Of a DNA stretch of 6,032 bases, positions 1 to 5,535 are shown piece after piece. The notes below the pieces were generated by a model. It was given only the letters and a program-made list of their open reading frames with translations, was not told the origin of the DNA and made no database searches. Location of the stretch: NCBI GenBank assembly GCA_016281115.1, contig JAEEHZ010000152.1, positions 1 through 6,032 on the forward strand, read 5' to 3'. Origin of the DNA: Clostridiaceae bacterium (GTDB taxonomy: Bacteria; Bacillota; Clostridia; Oscillospirales; Acutalibacteraceae). A program made the translations under genes and the position numbers. The first letter of the stretch is position 1. Each line of letters starts with the position of its first letter.

Positions 1-11
1 GCTAATGGCCC
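1..11 (-). tRNA. 5' end of a tRNA gene, cut by the left edge
   Basis: Read on the minus strand from position 11 to 1, the sequence is GGGCCATTAGC. This matches the start of a bacterial tRNA: a seven-base acceptor strand (GGGCCAT), T at position 8, A at 9 and GC at 10-11, the start of the D stem. It lies about 13 nt downstream of the predicted start of a consensus minus-strand promoter, the usual leader length for a tRNA gene. Only 11 nt are visible, so the isotype cannot be given and another small stable RNA is not excluded. The call rests on the short match plus the promoter geometry. Confidence 0.5.
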
Positions 12-30
12 TTGCTCACAAAGCCCTGTA

Positions 31-59
31 ATTATATCAGCTTAAAGTTTTGTTGTCAA
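31..59 (-). promoter_or_regulatory. consensus sigma-A promoter for the divergent tRNA-like gene
   Basis: On the minus strand there is a perfect -35 box TTGACA (59 to 54), a 17-bp spacer and a perfect -10 box TATAAT (36 to 31). Directly upstream on that strand (about 60-80) lie A/T tracts that resemble an UP element, a feature of strong stable-RNA promoters. Transcription would start near position 24-26 and run off the left edge. Confidence 0.8.
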
Positions 60-112
60 TACTTTTTTTAAAAATGTTTTACATAATTGCTTTTATGAGA
101 AATTTAAAAGAT

Positions 113-141
113 TTGACATATATATTAAGATTTGATATAAT
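113..141 (+). promoter_or_regulatory. consensus sigma-A promoter of the five-gene operon
   Basis: A perfect -35 box TTGACA (113-118), a 17-bp spacer and a perfect -10 box TATAAT (136-141) precede the pseudokinase gene. The predicted transcript start is near 148, giving a leader of about 37 nt with no room for a riboswitch. A strong ribosome binding site AGGAGGG (172-178) lies 6 nt before the ATG at 185. The two divergent -35 boxes are separated by about 53 bp of very AT-rich DNA. Confidence 0.85.
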
Positions 142-184
142 AACACAGTATATATGGGAATGAGTAGTTTTAGGAGGGAATTAT

Positions 185-1843
185 ATGTCAGAGTTGTGCC
201 TCGGATGTATGAAAGAATATGATAACGGCTCTGTTTGTCCGCATTGCGGTTTTTCAAACGACAGTATTCAGTCGTTGCCGTTTTTGCCGCTGGGAACAGT
301 CTTAAGAGATAGATATATTGTAGGTAAGCTCTTGAAAAGCAACTGCCAGGGCACCGAGTATCTTTGTTTTGACGATGAGCTTAAAAGCCCTTGCATTTTA
401 CGTGAATTCTTGCCCGAGGGCATTTGCGGCAGAAGCAAAAATTCGGGTGTTAATGTTGTGGTAAAACCCGAATATAAAGAATTGTATACATCTACTCTCA
501 AAAGCTTCCTCTCAAATTTCAGAACGTTGGCTCGATTGCGCGATCTAAGCACAATCGCTTCCATTTATGATATATTTACCGATAACAACACCGCGTATAC
601 CGTAGAGGATTATGTAGAGGTTATCTCGTACAGAGAGTTTATCAACCGCTCGGGCGGTATGCTTGAGTGGAATGTTGTAAGACCTTTGTTTATGCCTCTT
701 ATTTCTTCGCTTGAATCAATAAATAAGAATAATATCAAACATTTGGGAATTTCACCGGATAACGTATATGTGACTACCGACGGTAAAATAATGCTCAAAA
801 ACTTTATGATACCCGAAATGCGCCAAGCTTCCAAAAGTTTCAGAGCAGACCTTATAGACGGATGCAGTGCGCCGGAGCAGTATACCGAAAACAAACAGCT
901 TAGTCAAAAAGCTGATATTTACGGTTTTTCTGCGGTGCTGTTTTATTCTCTTACGGGAGCTCTGCCCGAGAAATATGAAAAACGCAGGCTTGACCCAAAA
1001 CTGCTTATAAACACAAATGTTGTTAAAAGATTGCCGCCTCATGTTGTGTCCGCTTTGGCAAACGGTCTGCAAATAGATGAAGATAAAAGAATTTCATCTT
1101 TTGAGGAGTATAAATTACTTCTTACCTCGGCGCCGACTATAAAGGCAATGCGCGACGAGATAAATACCGAGGTGCAGGCAAGCAAGACAATAAATGATGA
1201 TAAAAAAAGAAAACGCGGCGTTCCCGGGTTTGTGTGGGGAATAGGCGCATTCGCTGTGTTTGCCGTTTTGTTTTTCTTTGTTTGCAACGCACTTTTTACA
1301 CAAACTTTCTTTGATAACGTAATGAGCAAAGGCAATTCCGAAAGCGATACAGAGCTTTCTTCCGTTGTTGCGGTAAACGCTGACGATATATCGACCGACA
1401 GCTCAGCTGTGTTTACGGTGCCAAATCTTACAAAGCTATCTTATGAAGAATTGCTTGATAAAGACGCTGAGCACAGCGAATACAATATTGTTTTTGCCGA
1501 CCCTTGCGAATATGATGACAAAGTAAAGCAGAATTATGTTATAAAACAAAATCCCGCGCCCGAAACAGAGGCTTCTGTTGGCTCTGTGATAGTAGTAACA
1601 CTCAGCAAAGGCACGAAAACACGCACACTGCCCGATATAAACGGAAATACCCTCTCATACGCGGCAGAGGTTTTGGCTTCCGAAGGGTTCGTTACATATG
1701 TAGAGCGTTCTTATAACGACAATGTTGCAGAAGGCTGTGTAATAGGATATCAGAATAATTATGCGGGAGATAAATTAGAGTATGGATCGTCAGTTACGAT
1801 CCTTGTCAGCCGTGGCAGCCATACTGATTCTGACAGTGAATGA
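185..1843 (+). CDS. zinc-ribbon/pseudokinase/PASTA membrane protein
   Basis: This 552-residue protein has the layout of clostridial PASTA-type Ser/Thr kinases. A zinc ribbon sits at residues 5-21 (Cys5, Cys8, Cys18, Cys21), a kinase-like fold at about 36-315, one membrane helix at about 348-370 preceded by a basic stretch (KKRKR), and two PASTA repeats at about 409-476 and 480-544, predicted outside the cell. PASTA repeats in related kinases bind peptidoglycan precursors or fragments. The kinase fold appears catalytically dead: the glycine loop is degenerate (only Gly56 kept, within NCQGTEYL), the VAIK lysine aligns with Arg73 (ILREFLP), HRD reads HLG (186-188) and DFG reads NFM (206-208). 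The structural parts ISPDN (189-193) and APE (229-231) remain. The ATG at 185 is well supported by AGGAGGG 6 nt upstream. It is the first gene of the operon. A receptor or scaffold role is inferred; residual nucleotide binding is possible. Confidence 0.88.
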   Translation: MSELCLGCMKEYDNGSVCPHCGFSNDSIQSLPFLPLGTVLRDRYIVGKLLKSNCQGTEYLCFDDELKSPCILREFLPEGICGRSKNSGVNVVVKPEYKELYTSTLKSFLSNFRTLARLRDLSTIASIYDIFTDNNTAYTVEDYVEVISYREFINRSGGMLEWNVVRPLFMPLISSLESINKNNIKHLGISPDNVYVTTDGKIMLKNFMIPEMRQASKSFRADLIDGCSAPEQYTENKQLSQKADIYGFSAVLFYSLTGALPEKYEKRRLDPKLLINTNVVKRLPPHVVSALANGLQIDEDKRISSFEEYKLLLTSAPTIKAMRDEINTEVQASKTINDDKKRKRGVPGFVWGIGAFAVFAVLFFFVCNALFTQTFFDNVMSKGNSESDTELSSVVAVNADDISTDSSAVFTVPNLTKLSYEELLDKDAEHSEYNIVFADPCEYDDKVKQNYVIKQNPAPETEASVGSVIVVTLSKGTKTRTLPDINGNTLSYAAEVLASEGFVTYVERSYNDNVAEGCVIGYQNNYAGDKLEYGSSVTILVSRGSHTDSDSE

Positions 1844-1888
1844 TCTGTACATTTGCAAAAAAGCAGTGCCGAAAGTGAGTTAAATAAA

Positions 1889-2890
1889 ATGTCTATAAAA
1901 ATAAATCTTGGAAATTGGGGCGGAGTTTTTGCCGTGCCTAACGCTGTTGCGGATAAATACTTAAAGCTTGCAGGCGCGCTTCAGTTAAAGGTTTTGCTCT
2001 GTTTGTTAAGGCACAACAGCCGTGAGCTGACCATAGCAGAGCTTTGTGAAATGGTCAATTGTGAAAAAGAAGATGCAAAAGACGCGATTGGCTTTTGGCT
2101 GGCTGCAGGTCTGCTGAAGAATACCGAATCAGGTTTTATACCGGGTGACTCAAGTCCCAATTACGAAAATAATAAGAACGAATATATATATCCTGCTCAA
2201 TCACACGAAGAAAAGCCGTCAAGAACGGTTACACGTGTACAGCGTCCCGAGCCCTTTTATGTTGCGCAAAGAATAGCGGAAGATCCCGATATAGCGGTGT
2301 TGATGCAAGAGGCGGAGATGATACTTTCCCGTCCGCTTTCGCACGGCGACAGCAGCACACTTGTTTTGCTACATGATACGGACGGGCTTACAACCCCTGT
2401 TATCCTTATGATATTGCAGTATGTTGTGAGCTTGGGCAAGGGTATGAGATACGCTGAAGCTGTTGGCGCTGACTGGGCGAGCGAGGGTATCAACACCATA
2501 GAGCTTGCCGAGAAAAAGCTTATGCAGCTTACACAAGCAAAAGAAGCCTGGAAGCTTATTCAAACCACGTTTGGGCTTGAGGCTCATTCTCCGACGCAAA
2601 AAGAAAAAGCACACGCAACACGTTGGGTTTGTGAAATGAAATATGACAGAGATATTTTAAGGTACGCTTATGAGCTGTGTGTTGACGCAAAGGGAAAGTA
2701 TCTCCCTAATTATGTGAGCAAGGTGCTTGAGAGCTGGTATTCTAAGGGTATAAGAACATTGAGCGAGGCAAAAGCCGACTCTGATTCTTCTAAACGCAGC
2801 GAGCGTGCCTCGGGCACACAGGGTATTGGCGGAAAGCCTTCTTATGATCTCGAGGAATTTGAGAAATCCAATATATTTGACGAGAACTGA
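1889..2890 (+). CDS. DnaD-family primosome protein with two DnaD/DnaB_2 modules
   Basis: This is probably a replication-initiation protein that helps recruit the helicase loader and replicative helicase to DNA. The ATG at 1889 gives 333 residues starting MSIKINLGNWGGVFAVP, which fits the usual DnaD N-terminus. The frame is open back to a TTG at 1853 (345 residues), but that codon has no ribosome binding site. Residues 1-80 resemble a winged-helix domain. About 95-125 is a polar linker. Two DnaD/DnaB_2-like modules follow at about 132-210 and 215-297. Each ends in the YxxxVxxxW signature followed by GI: Y188...W196 then GI, and Y275...W283 then KGI. The tail (about 298-333) is charged and probably disordered. 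One N-terminal domain plus two C-terminal modules resembles the architecture of Bacillus DnaB more than that of Bacillus DnaD. It begins 45 bp after the pseudokinase stop and is followed by the helicase loader, its likely partner. The ribosome binding site is weak (AAGTGAG-like, about 10 nt upstream). Confidence 0.85.
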   Translation: MSIKINLGNWGGVFAVPNAVADKYLKLAGALQLKVLLCLLRHNSRELTIAELCEMVNCEKEDAKDAIGFWLAAGLLKNTESGFIPGDSSPNYENNKNEYIYPAQSHEEKPSRTVTRVQRPEPFYVAQRIAEDPDIAVLMQEAEMILSRPLSHGDSSTLVLLHDTDGLTTPVILMILQYVVSLGKGMRYAEAVGADWASEGINTIELAEKKLMQLTQAKEAWKLIQTTFGLEAHSPTQKEKAHATRWVCEMKYDRDILRYAYELCVDAKGKYLPNYVSKVLESWYSKGIRTLSEAKADSDSSKRSERASGTQGIGGKPSYDLEEFEKSNIFDEN

Positions 2891-2896
2891 CTATCG

Positions 2897-2931
2897 AAAG
2901 GAGCCCGGCATATTAGTTATGCCGAGATTTG
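2897..2931 (+). promoter_or_regulatory. ribosome binding site with an intervening hairpin before the helicase-loader gene
   Basis: The strong Shine-Dalgarno AAAGGAG (2897-2903) is 25 nt from the first in-frame start codon, too far for normal initiation. Between them is a perfect 7-bp stem, CGGCATA (2906-2912) and TATGCCG (2918-2924), with a 5-nt loop TTAGT. If folded, only six unpaired bases (2904-2905 and 2925-2928) separate the Shine-Dalgarno from TTG at 2929. This resembles the hairpin-bridged initiation region of phage T4 gene 38. The hairpin and distances are seen directly; the function is inferred. Confidence 0.5.
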
Positions 2932-3933
2932 TTGTACGCTATGGGTTATCCAAAAAAGATTTATGATGAAGCCGACATAGTAATGAATGAAAGACGGAAC
3001 AAAGCCAAAACAGAGCTTGAACTCAACCGTGCAGAGATCTACGGCAAGCTTCCCGTATTACAGGAGCTTGAATATGAAATAGCGTCTTATGCCCTTAATG
3101 CGGTTAAAAGCGTTACAGCGGGAGAGTTTAACAGAGAGGTTTTGGAGGGTTATAAAAAACGCAGTGTAGAAGCCCAAAACAAGGTTAAGAATATCCTTAT
3201 CGAAAACGGGTATTCTCCCGACTCTCTCGATGAAAAATATTATTGTCCGAAGTGTGAAGACACCGGCTATATAGACGGCGTTATGTGTGAGTGCAAGCAA
3301 AAGCTTTTAAAAGAGATTGCCTGCAAAATGTTCAGCACAGACGCAATAAGCAGTGATTGCAGATTTGAGAATTTCAGCCTCGATTATTATTCCTCACAGG
3401 TGGGCGAAAACTCAAAATTGTCGCCGAAAAAGCAAATGTCTATGATACTTGAATACTGCAAGGCTTATGTAAATAATTTCAGTAAAAACTCGAAAAATAT
3501 ATTGATGATGGGCGCCACAGGCTTGGGAAAAACCCATTTGTCGGTCGCGATGGCGTATGAGCTTACAAAAAACGGTTTCGGCGTTATTTATTGCTCCGCT
3601 CCCGATATGGCAAGAAAGCTTGAATCAGAATATTTCGGCAAAAACGTAGATGCTCCCAAAGGCGAGACAGAACAATCACTTTTAGAGTGCGATCTTCTCG
3701 TTATAGACGACCTGGGAACAGAATTTATAAATAAATACAGCCAGTCTTCAATATACAACATAATTAACATACGTATAAATATGGGCAGACCGACAATTAT
3801 AAGCACAAATTTAAGCGCGCAGGAGCTTCATAACACTTACGGTATGAGGTTTGTATCGCGAATAATCGGCGAATTTGACAAGCTTAATTTTGTCGGTACC
3901 GATATTCGCCAAATTAAAAAGAGAAACTCATAA
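2929..3933 (+). CDS. DnaC/DnaI-type AAA+ helicase loader ATPase
   Basis: This is an ATP-binding protein of the DnaC/IstB/DnaI group, likely the loader of the replicative helicase. Numbered from TTG 2929 (334 residues), it has a helical, charged N-terminal region (about 1-100) and a cysteine cluster C106, C109, C120, C122 (YYCPKC...CEC), as in the zinc-binding helicase-interacting part of DnaI-like loaders. The AAA+ core has Walker A GATGLGKT at 195-202, Walker B LLVIDD at 256-261, a sensor-1-like STN at 292-294 and basic residues R307/R311 near the expected arginine finger. All key ATPase residues are present. The start is uncertain: TTG 2929, TTG 2932 and ATG 2941 are all in frame. ATG 2941 gives MGYPKKIYDEA, a plausible family start, whereas the folded hairpin favours the TTG codons. 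It follows the DnaD-like gene by 38 bp, so the pair probably acts together. IstB of a transposon is unlikely because there is no transposase nearby. Confidence 0.87.
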   Translation: MLYAMGYPKKIYDEADIVMNERRNKAKTELELNRAEIYGKLPVLQELEYEIASYALNAVKSVTAGEFNREVLEGYKKRSVEAQNKVKNILIENGYSPDSLDEKYYCPKCEDTGYIDGVMCECKQKLLKEIACKMFSTDAISSDCRFENFSLDYYSSQVGENSKLSPKKQMSMILEYCKAYVNNFSKNSKNILMMGATGLGKTHLSVAMAYELTKNGFGVIYCSAPDMARKLESEYFGKNVDAPKGETEQSLLECDLLVIDDLGTEFINKYSQSSIYNIINIRINMGRPTIISTNLSAQELHNTYGMRFVSRIIGEFDKLNFVGTDIRQIKKRNS

Positions 3934-3961
3934 TAATACCTGAAAAAGGACGGTTTAAAAT

Positions 3962-4969
3962 ATGCCTCAGCAAAATTTAAATATTCCCGAGTTTTTGGTA
4001 TATAAAGAACCCTTGAAATACAGAATTAAAGACGATATGTCGAAAATAAGCATTGGTATAATGTTGTCTTATCTTATAATTACGGTAATTTCTTTAGTGG
4101 TGTCGGCTTTAGATGTTGACTCTTTTTTAAATATTGGTGACGAAACTACAACCGCGCTATTGTATATTCTAAACGGGATAGCTCTGCTTGTAGCTCTGCC
4201 GTTGGGTGCCTTGATAATTTGCAGAATATCTGATACTTATTTGTCAGACTGCATTGTAATAAAACGTGTGACTGCAAAAAAGACGGCTTTGCTTGTGATA
4301 AGCGGCTTGGGCATATGTATGCTTGCAAATTATATGGTTGAGATGCTTGCCGTAATTGCAGGTACCACGGGGATAAATATATCATCGCAGACAATGGAGC
4401 TTTCAATGAATTTCAGCTCGCCTGCCGCACTTGGAACAATGCTTATTTCAGTGGCTATCGTACCTGCTTTGGCAGAGGAATTTATGTTTAGAGGAGTTAT
4501 ACTTACAATTCTTCGTAAATATGGCGACACGTTTGCAATATTTATTTCATCTTTGCTGTTTGGGCTTTTGCACGGTAACTTTGTTCAGACGCCTTTTGCG
4601 TTCGTTGTGGGGCTTGTGCTTGGGTTTATTACAGTATACACAGGCTCAATGCTGCCTTCTATGATAATTCATTGCCTTAACAATTCAATTTCCATAATTA
4701 TAACTTATTTGAACAATAACATAGAGCTTGAAGCCGTTACAGAGGTTATCTATGTTACCGTGTCAGTAATTATCGCCGCAGGCGGACTGCTTGCTTTGTT
4801 TGCTTTATCAAAAAGCGACAGGCATATGTTTTCTTTTGAGAACGGTGCGGCAGGGCTCAGCTTTTCAAAAAAAGTACGCGCGGCAGTATCTGAGCCGTGG
4901 ACAGTAGTGTTTATTTCTATGATGCTTGTTTCAAGCGTACTGATGATCGTAGGTGTGCAGTTTGTATAA
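3962..4969 (+). CDS. CPBP-family intramembrane metalloprotease-like protein
   Basis: This 335-residue multi-pass membrane protein belongs to the CPBP (CAAX protease and bacteriocin-processing, Abi) family. Hydrophobic segments appear at about 32-50, 65-87, 108-133, 155-170, 190-206, 210-227, 231-250, 261-282 and 312-334. The three family motifs lie in the second half: EEFMFR with E172, E173 and R177; FGLLH with H204; and HCLNN with H237 and N240/N241. These are the presumed metal-binding and catalytic residues and all are present, so the protein looks active. The substrate cannot be told; relatives process prenylated proteins or peptides, or act in bacteriocin immunity. The ATG at 3962 is preceded by AAAAGGA (3944-3950), 11 nt upstream. 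It starts 28 bp after the helicase-loader stop and its end overlaps tadA by 8 bp, so it is co-transcribed. No bacteriocin gene is seen near it. Confidence 0.88.
   Translation: MPQQNLNIPEFLVYKEPLKYRIKDDMSKISIGIMLSYLIITVISLVVSALDVDSFLNIGDETTTALLYILNGIALLVALPLGALIICRISDTYLSDCIVIKRVTAKKTALLVISGLGICMLANYMVEMLAVIAGTTGINISSQTMELSMNFSSPAALGTMLISVAIVPALAEEFMFRGVILTILRKYGDTFAIFISSLLFGLLHGNFVQTPFAFVVGLVLGFITVYTGSMLPSMIIHCLNNSISIIITYLNNNIELEAVTEVIYVTVSVIIAAGGLLALFALSKSDRHMFSFENGAAGLSFSKKVRAAVSEPWTVVFISMMLVSSVLMIVGVQFV
4951..4964 (+). promoter_or_regulatory. ribosome binding site that favours the TTG start of tadA
   Basis: AGGTG (4951-4955) lies 6 nt before TTG at 4962, inside the last codons of the CPBP gene. 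The GTG at 4953 overlaps this Shine-Dalgarno-like sequence and lacks its own site. The TTG start also gives an N-terminus (MYKDEFMLEAL) that matches the usual TadA length better. The 8-bp overlap with the upstream stop suggests translational coupling. Confidence 0.5.
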
Positions 4970-5429
4970 AGATGAGTTTATGCTTGAGGCATTGGAGCTT
5001 GCAAAGCAGGCATATGCCTTGGGCGAGGTGCCTGTGGGAGCTGTAATCGTAAAAGATAATAAAATAATTGCACGCTCATTCAACAAACGTGAAACAAACA
5101 AAAATGCGCTTTTGCACGCAGAAACAGACGCCGTATACAAAGCGTGCGAAGCCCTTAACTCTTGGCGACTTTGCGGATGCGACCTATATGTAACGCTTGA
5201 ACCGTGCGCGATGTGTGCAGGCGCAATTGTAAACGCCCGTATTTCCAATGTTTATTTTGGGGCGTATGATAAAACTGCGGGTTGCTGCGGCTCTGTTGTT
5301 AATCTGTTTGAGATTAAAGGTAATTACCGACCGAAATATTTCGGAGGCTTGCTCGAAGATGATTGCTCACTGCTGCTTTCGGAGTTTTTTAAAAATAAAA
5401 GAATAAAAGAAATAACAGTACTTAACTAA
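4962..5429 (+). CDS. tadA: tRNA adenosine(34) deaminase TadA
   Basis: TadA deaminates adenosine 34 to inosine in the anticodon of tRNA-Arg(ACG), letting one tRNA read several CGN codons. It acts as a zinc-dependent homodimer in the cytoplasm and is generally essential. From TTG 4962 the protein has 155 residues, the usual size. The N-terminal core GEVPVGAVIV is typical. The zinc and catalytic motif HAE has H52 and E54, with E54 as proton shuttle. The second motif, PCAMC, supplies C82 and C85 as the other zinc ligands. All catalytic residues are intact. The open frame extends to a GTG at 4953 (158 residues), but the ribosome binding site AGGTG at 4951-4955 supports the TTG; ATG 4980 would remove the first helix. 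It overlaps the CPBP gene by 8 bp, is the last gene of the operon and is followed at once by a terminator. A guanine or cytidine deaminase is less likely given the PCAMCAGAIVNARI signature. Confidence 0.93.
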   Translation: MYKDEFMLEALELAKQAYALGEVPVGAVIVKDNKIIARSFNKRETNKNALLHAETDAVYKACEALNSWRLCGCDLYVTLEPCAMCAGAIVNARISNVYFGAYDKTAGCCGSVVNLFEIKGNYRPKYFGGLLEDDCSLLLSEFFKNKRIKEITVLN

Positions 5430-5435
5430 ATAATT

Positions 5436-5471
5436 CGAGGGTGCTTAATTAAAAAGAGCACCTCGTTTTTT
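5436..5471 (+). terminator. intrinsic terminator of the operon
   Basis: A stem is formed by CGAGG(G)TGCT (5436-5445) pairing with AGCACCTCG (5457-5465), nine base pairs with one bulged G. It has an AT-rich loop of about 11 nt and is followed by six T residues (5466-5471). It lies 6 nt after the tadA stop codon. The upstream side lacks a good A-run, so it appears to act only on plus-strand transcripts. Confidence 0.85.
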
Positions 5472-5475
5472 ATGC

Positions 5476-5504
5476 TTGACATTTCGTTATACTTATGTTA
5501 GAAT
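5476..5504 (+). promoter_or_regulatory. sigma-A promoter of the substrate-binding protein gene
   Basis: The -35 box TTGACA (5476-5481) is perfect. The spacer is 17 bp and the -10 box is TAGAAT (5499-5504), one base off consensus, with an extended -10 TG at 5496-5497. The predicted start is near 5511, giving a leader of about 25 nt. The promoter begins four bases after the upstream terminator's T-run and is overlaid by an inverted repeat. Confidence 0.8.
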
Positions 5505-5511
5505 AACGAAA
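5482..5511. promoter_or_regulatory. operator-like perfect inverted repeat over the promoter
   Basis: TTTCGTTAT (5482-5490) and ATAACGAAA (5503-5511) are perfect 9-bp inverted repeats separated by 12 bp. The left arm lies in the promoter spacer and the right arm covers the end of the -10 box and the likely start site. A dimeric repressor bound here would block RNA polymerase. The downstream gene suggests a metal- or cofactor-responsive regulator, for example of the Fur or DtxR families, but the arms do not match a Fur box or IdeR box I can identify with confidence. Confidence 0.6.
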
Positions 5512-5535
5512 CAAGATTTTGAGAGGAAAATTAGT

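Noticed and set aside
268..1335. Several minus-strand open frames of 60-110 codons opposite the pseudokinase gene
   Set aside because: They lack ribosome binding sites and recognisable domains, overlap a strongly supported plus-strand gene, and look like antisense shadows.
1784..1802. Perfect hairpin GGATCGT/ACGATCC with a 5-nt loop near the end of the pseudokinase gene, with the same stem and loop size as the one at 2906-2924
   Set aside because: It lies inside the second PASTA coding region, has no U-run after it, and a perfect 7-bp stem is expected about once by chance in a window of this size.
1853..1888. Upstream TTG start for the DnaD-like gene, adding 12 residues
   Set aside because: No ribosome binding site precedes TTG 1853, and the added residues do not resemble the family N-terminus, while ATG 1889 gives MSIKINLGNWGGVFAVP, which does.
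2919..2966. A 15-codon ORF (ATG 2919 to TGA 2964-2966) overlapping the start of the helicase-loader gene, passing over a run of six A residues where slippage could join the frames
   Set aside because: The ATG lies inside the hairpin stem, 15 nt from the Shine-Dalgarno, and the main frame already gives a family-like N-terminus. A leader peptide or slippage cannot be supported from sequence alone.
2929..3933. Reading the DnaC-like ATPase and the DnaD-like gene as phage or IstB transposon genes
   Set aside because: No transposase, integrase, terminal repeats or phage structural genes are present, and the flanking tadA and kinase-like genes are chromosomal in character.
4431..4664. A 77-codon plus-strand frame inside the CPBP gene
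   Set aside because: It covers the conserved EExxxR and FxxxH motif region in the CPBP frame and has no independent start signal; it is a frame shadow.
3962..4969. A bacteriocin or abortive-infection system around the CPBP gene
   Set aside because: No small peptide gene with a leader, no dedicated exporter and no toxin-like partner is found next to it; the neighbours are replication and tRNA-modification genes.
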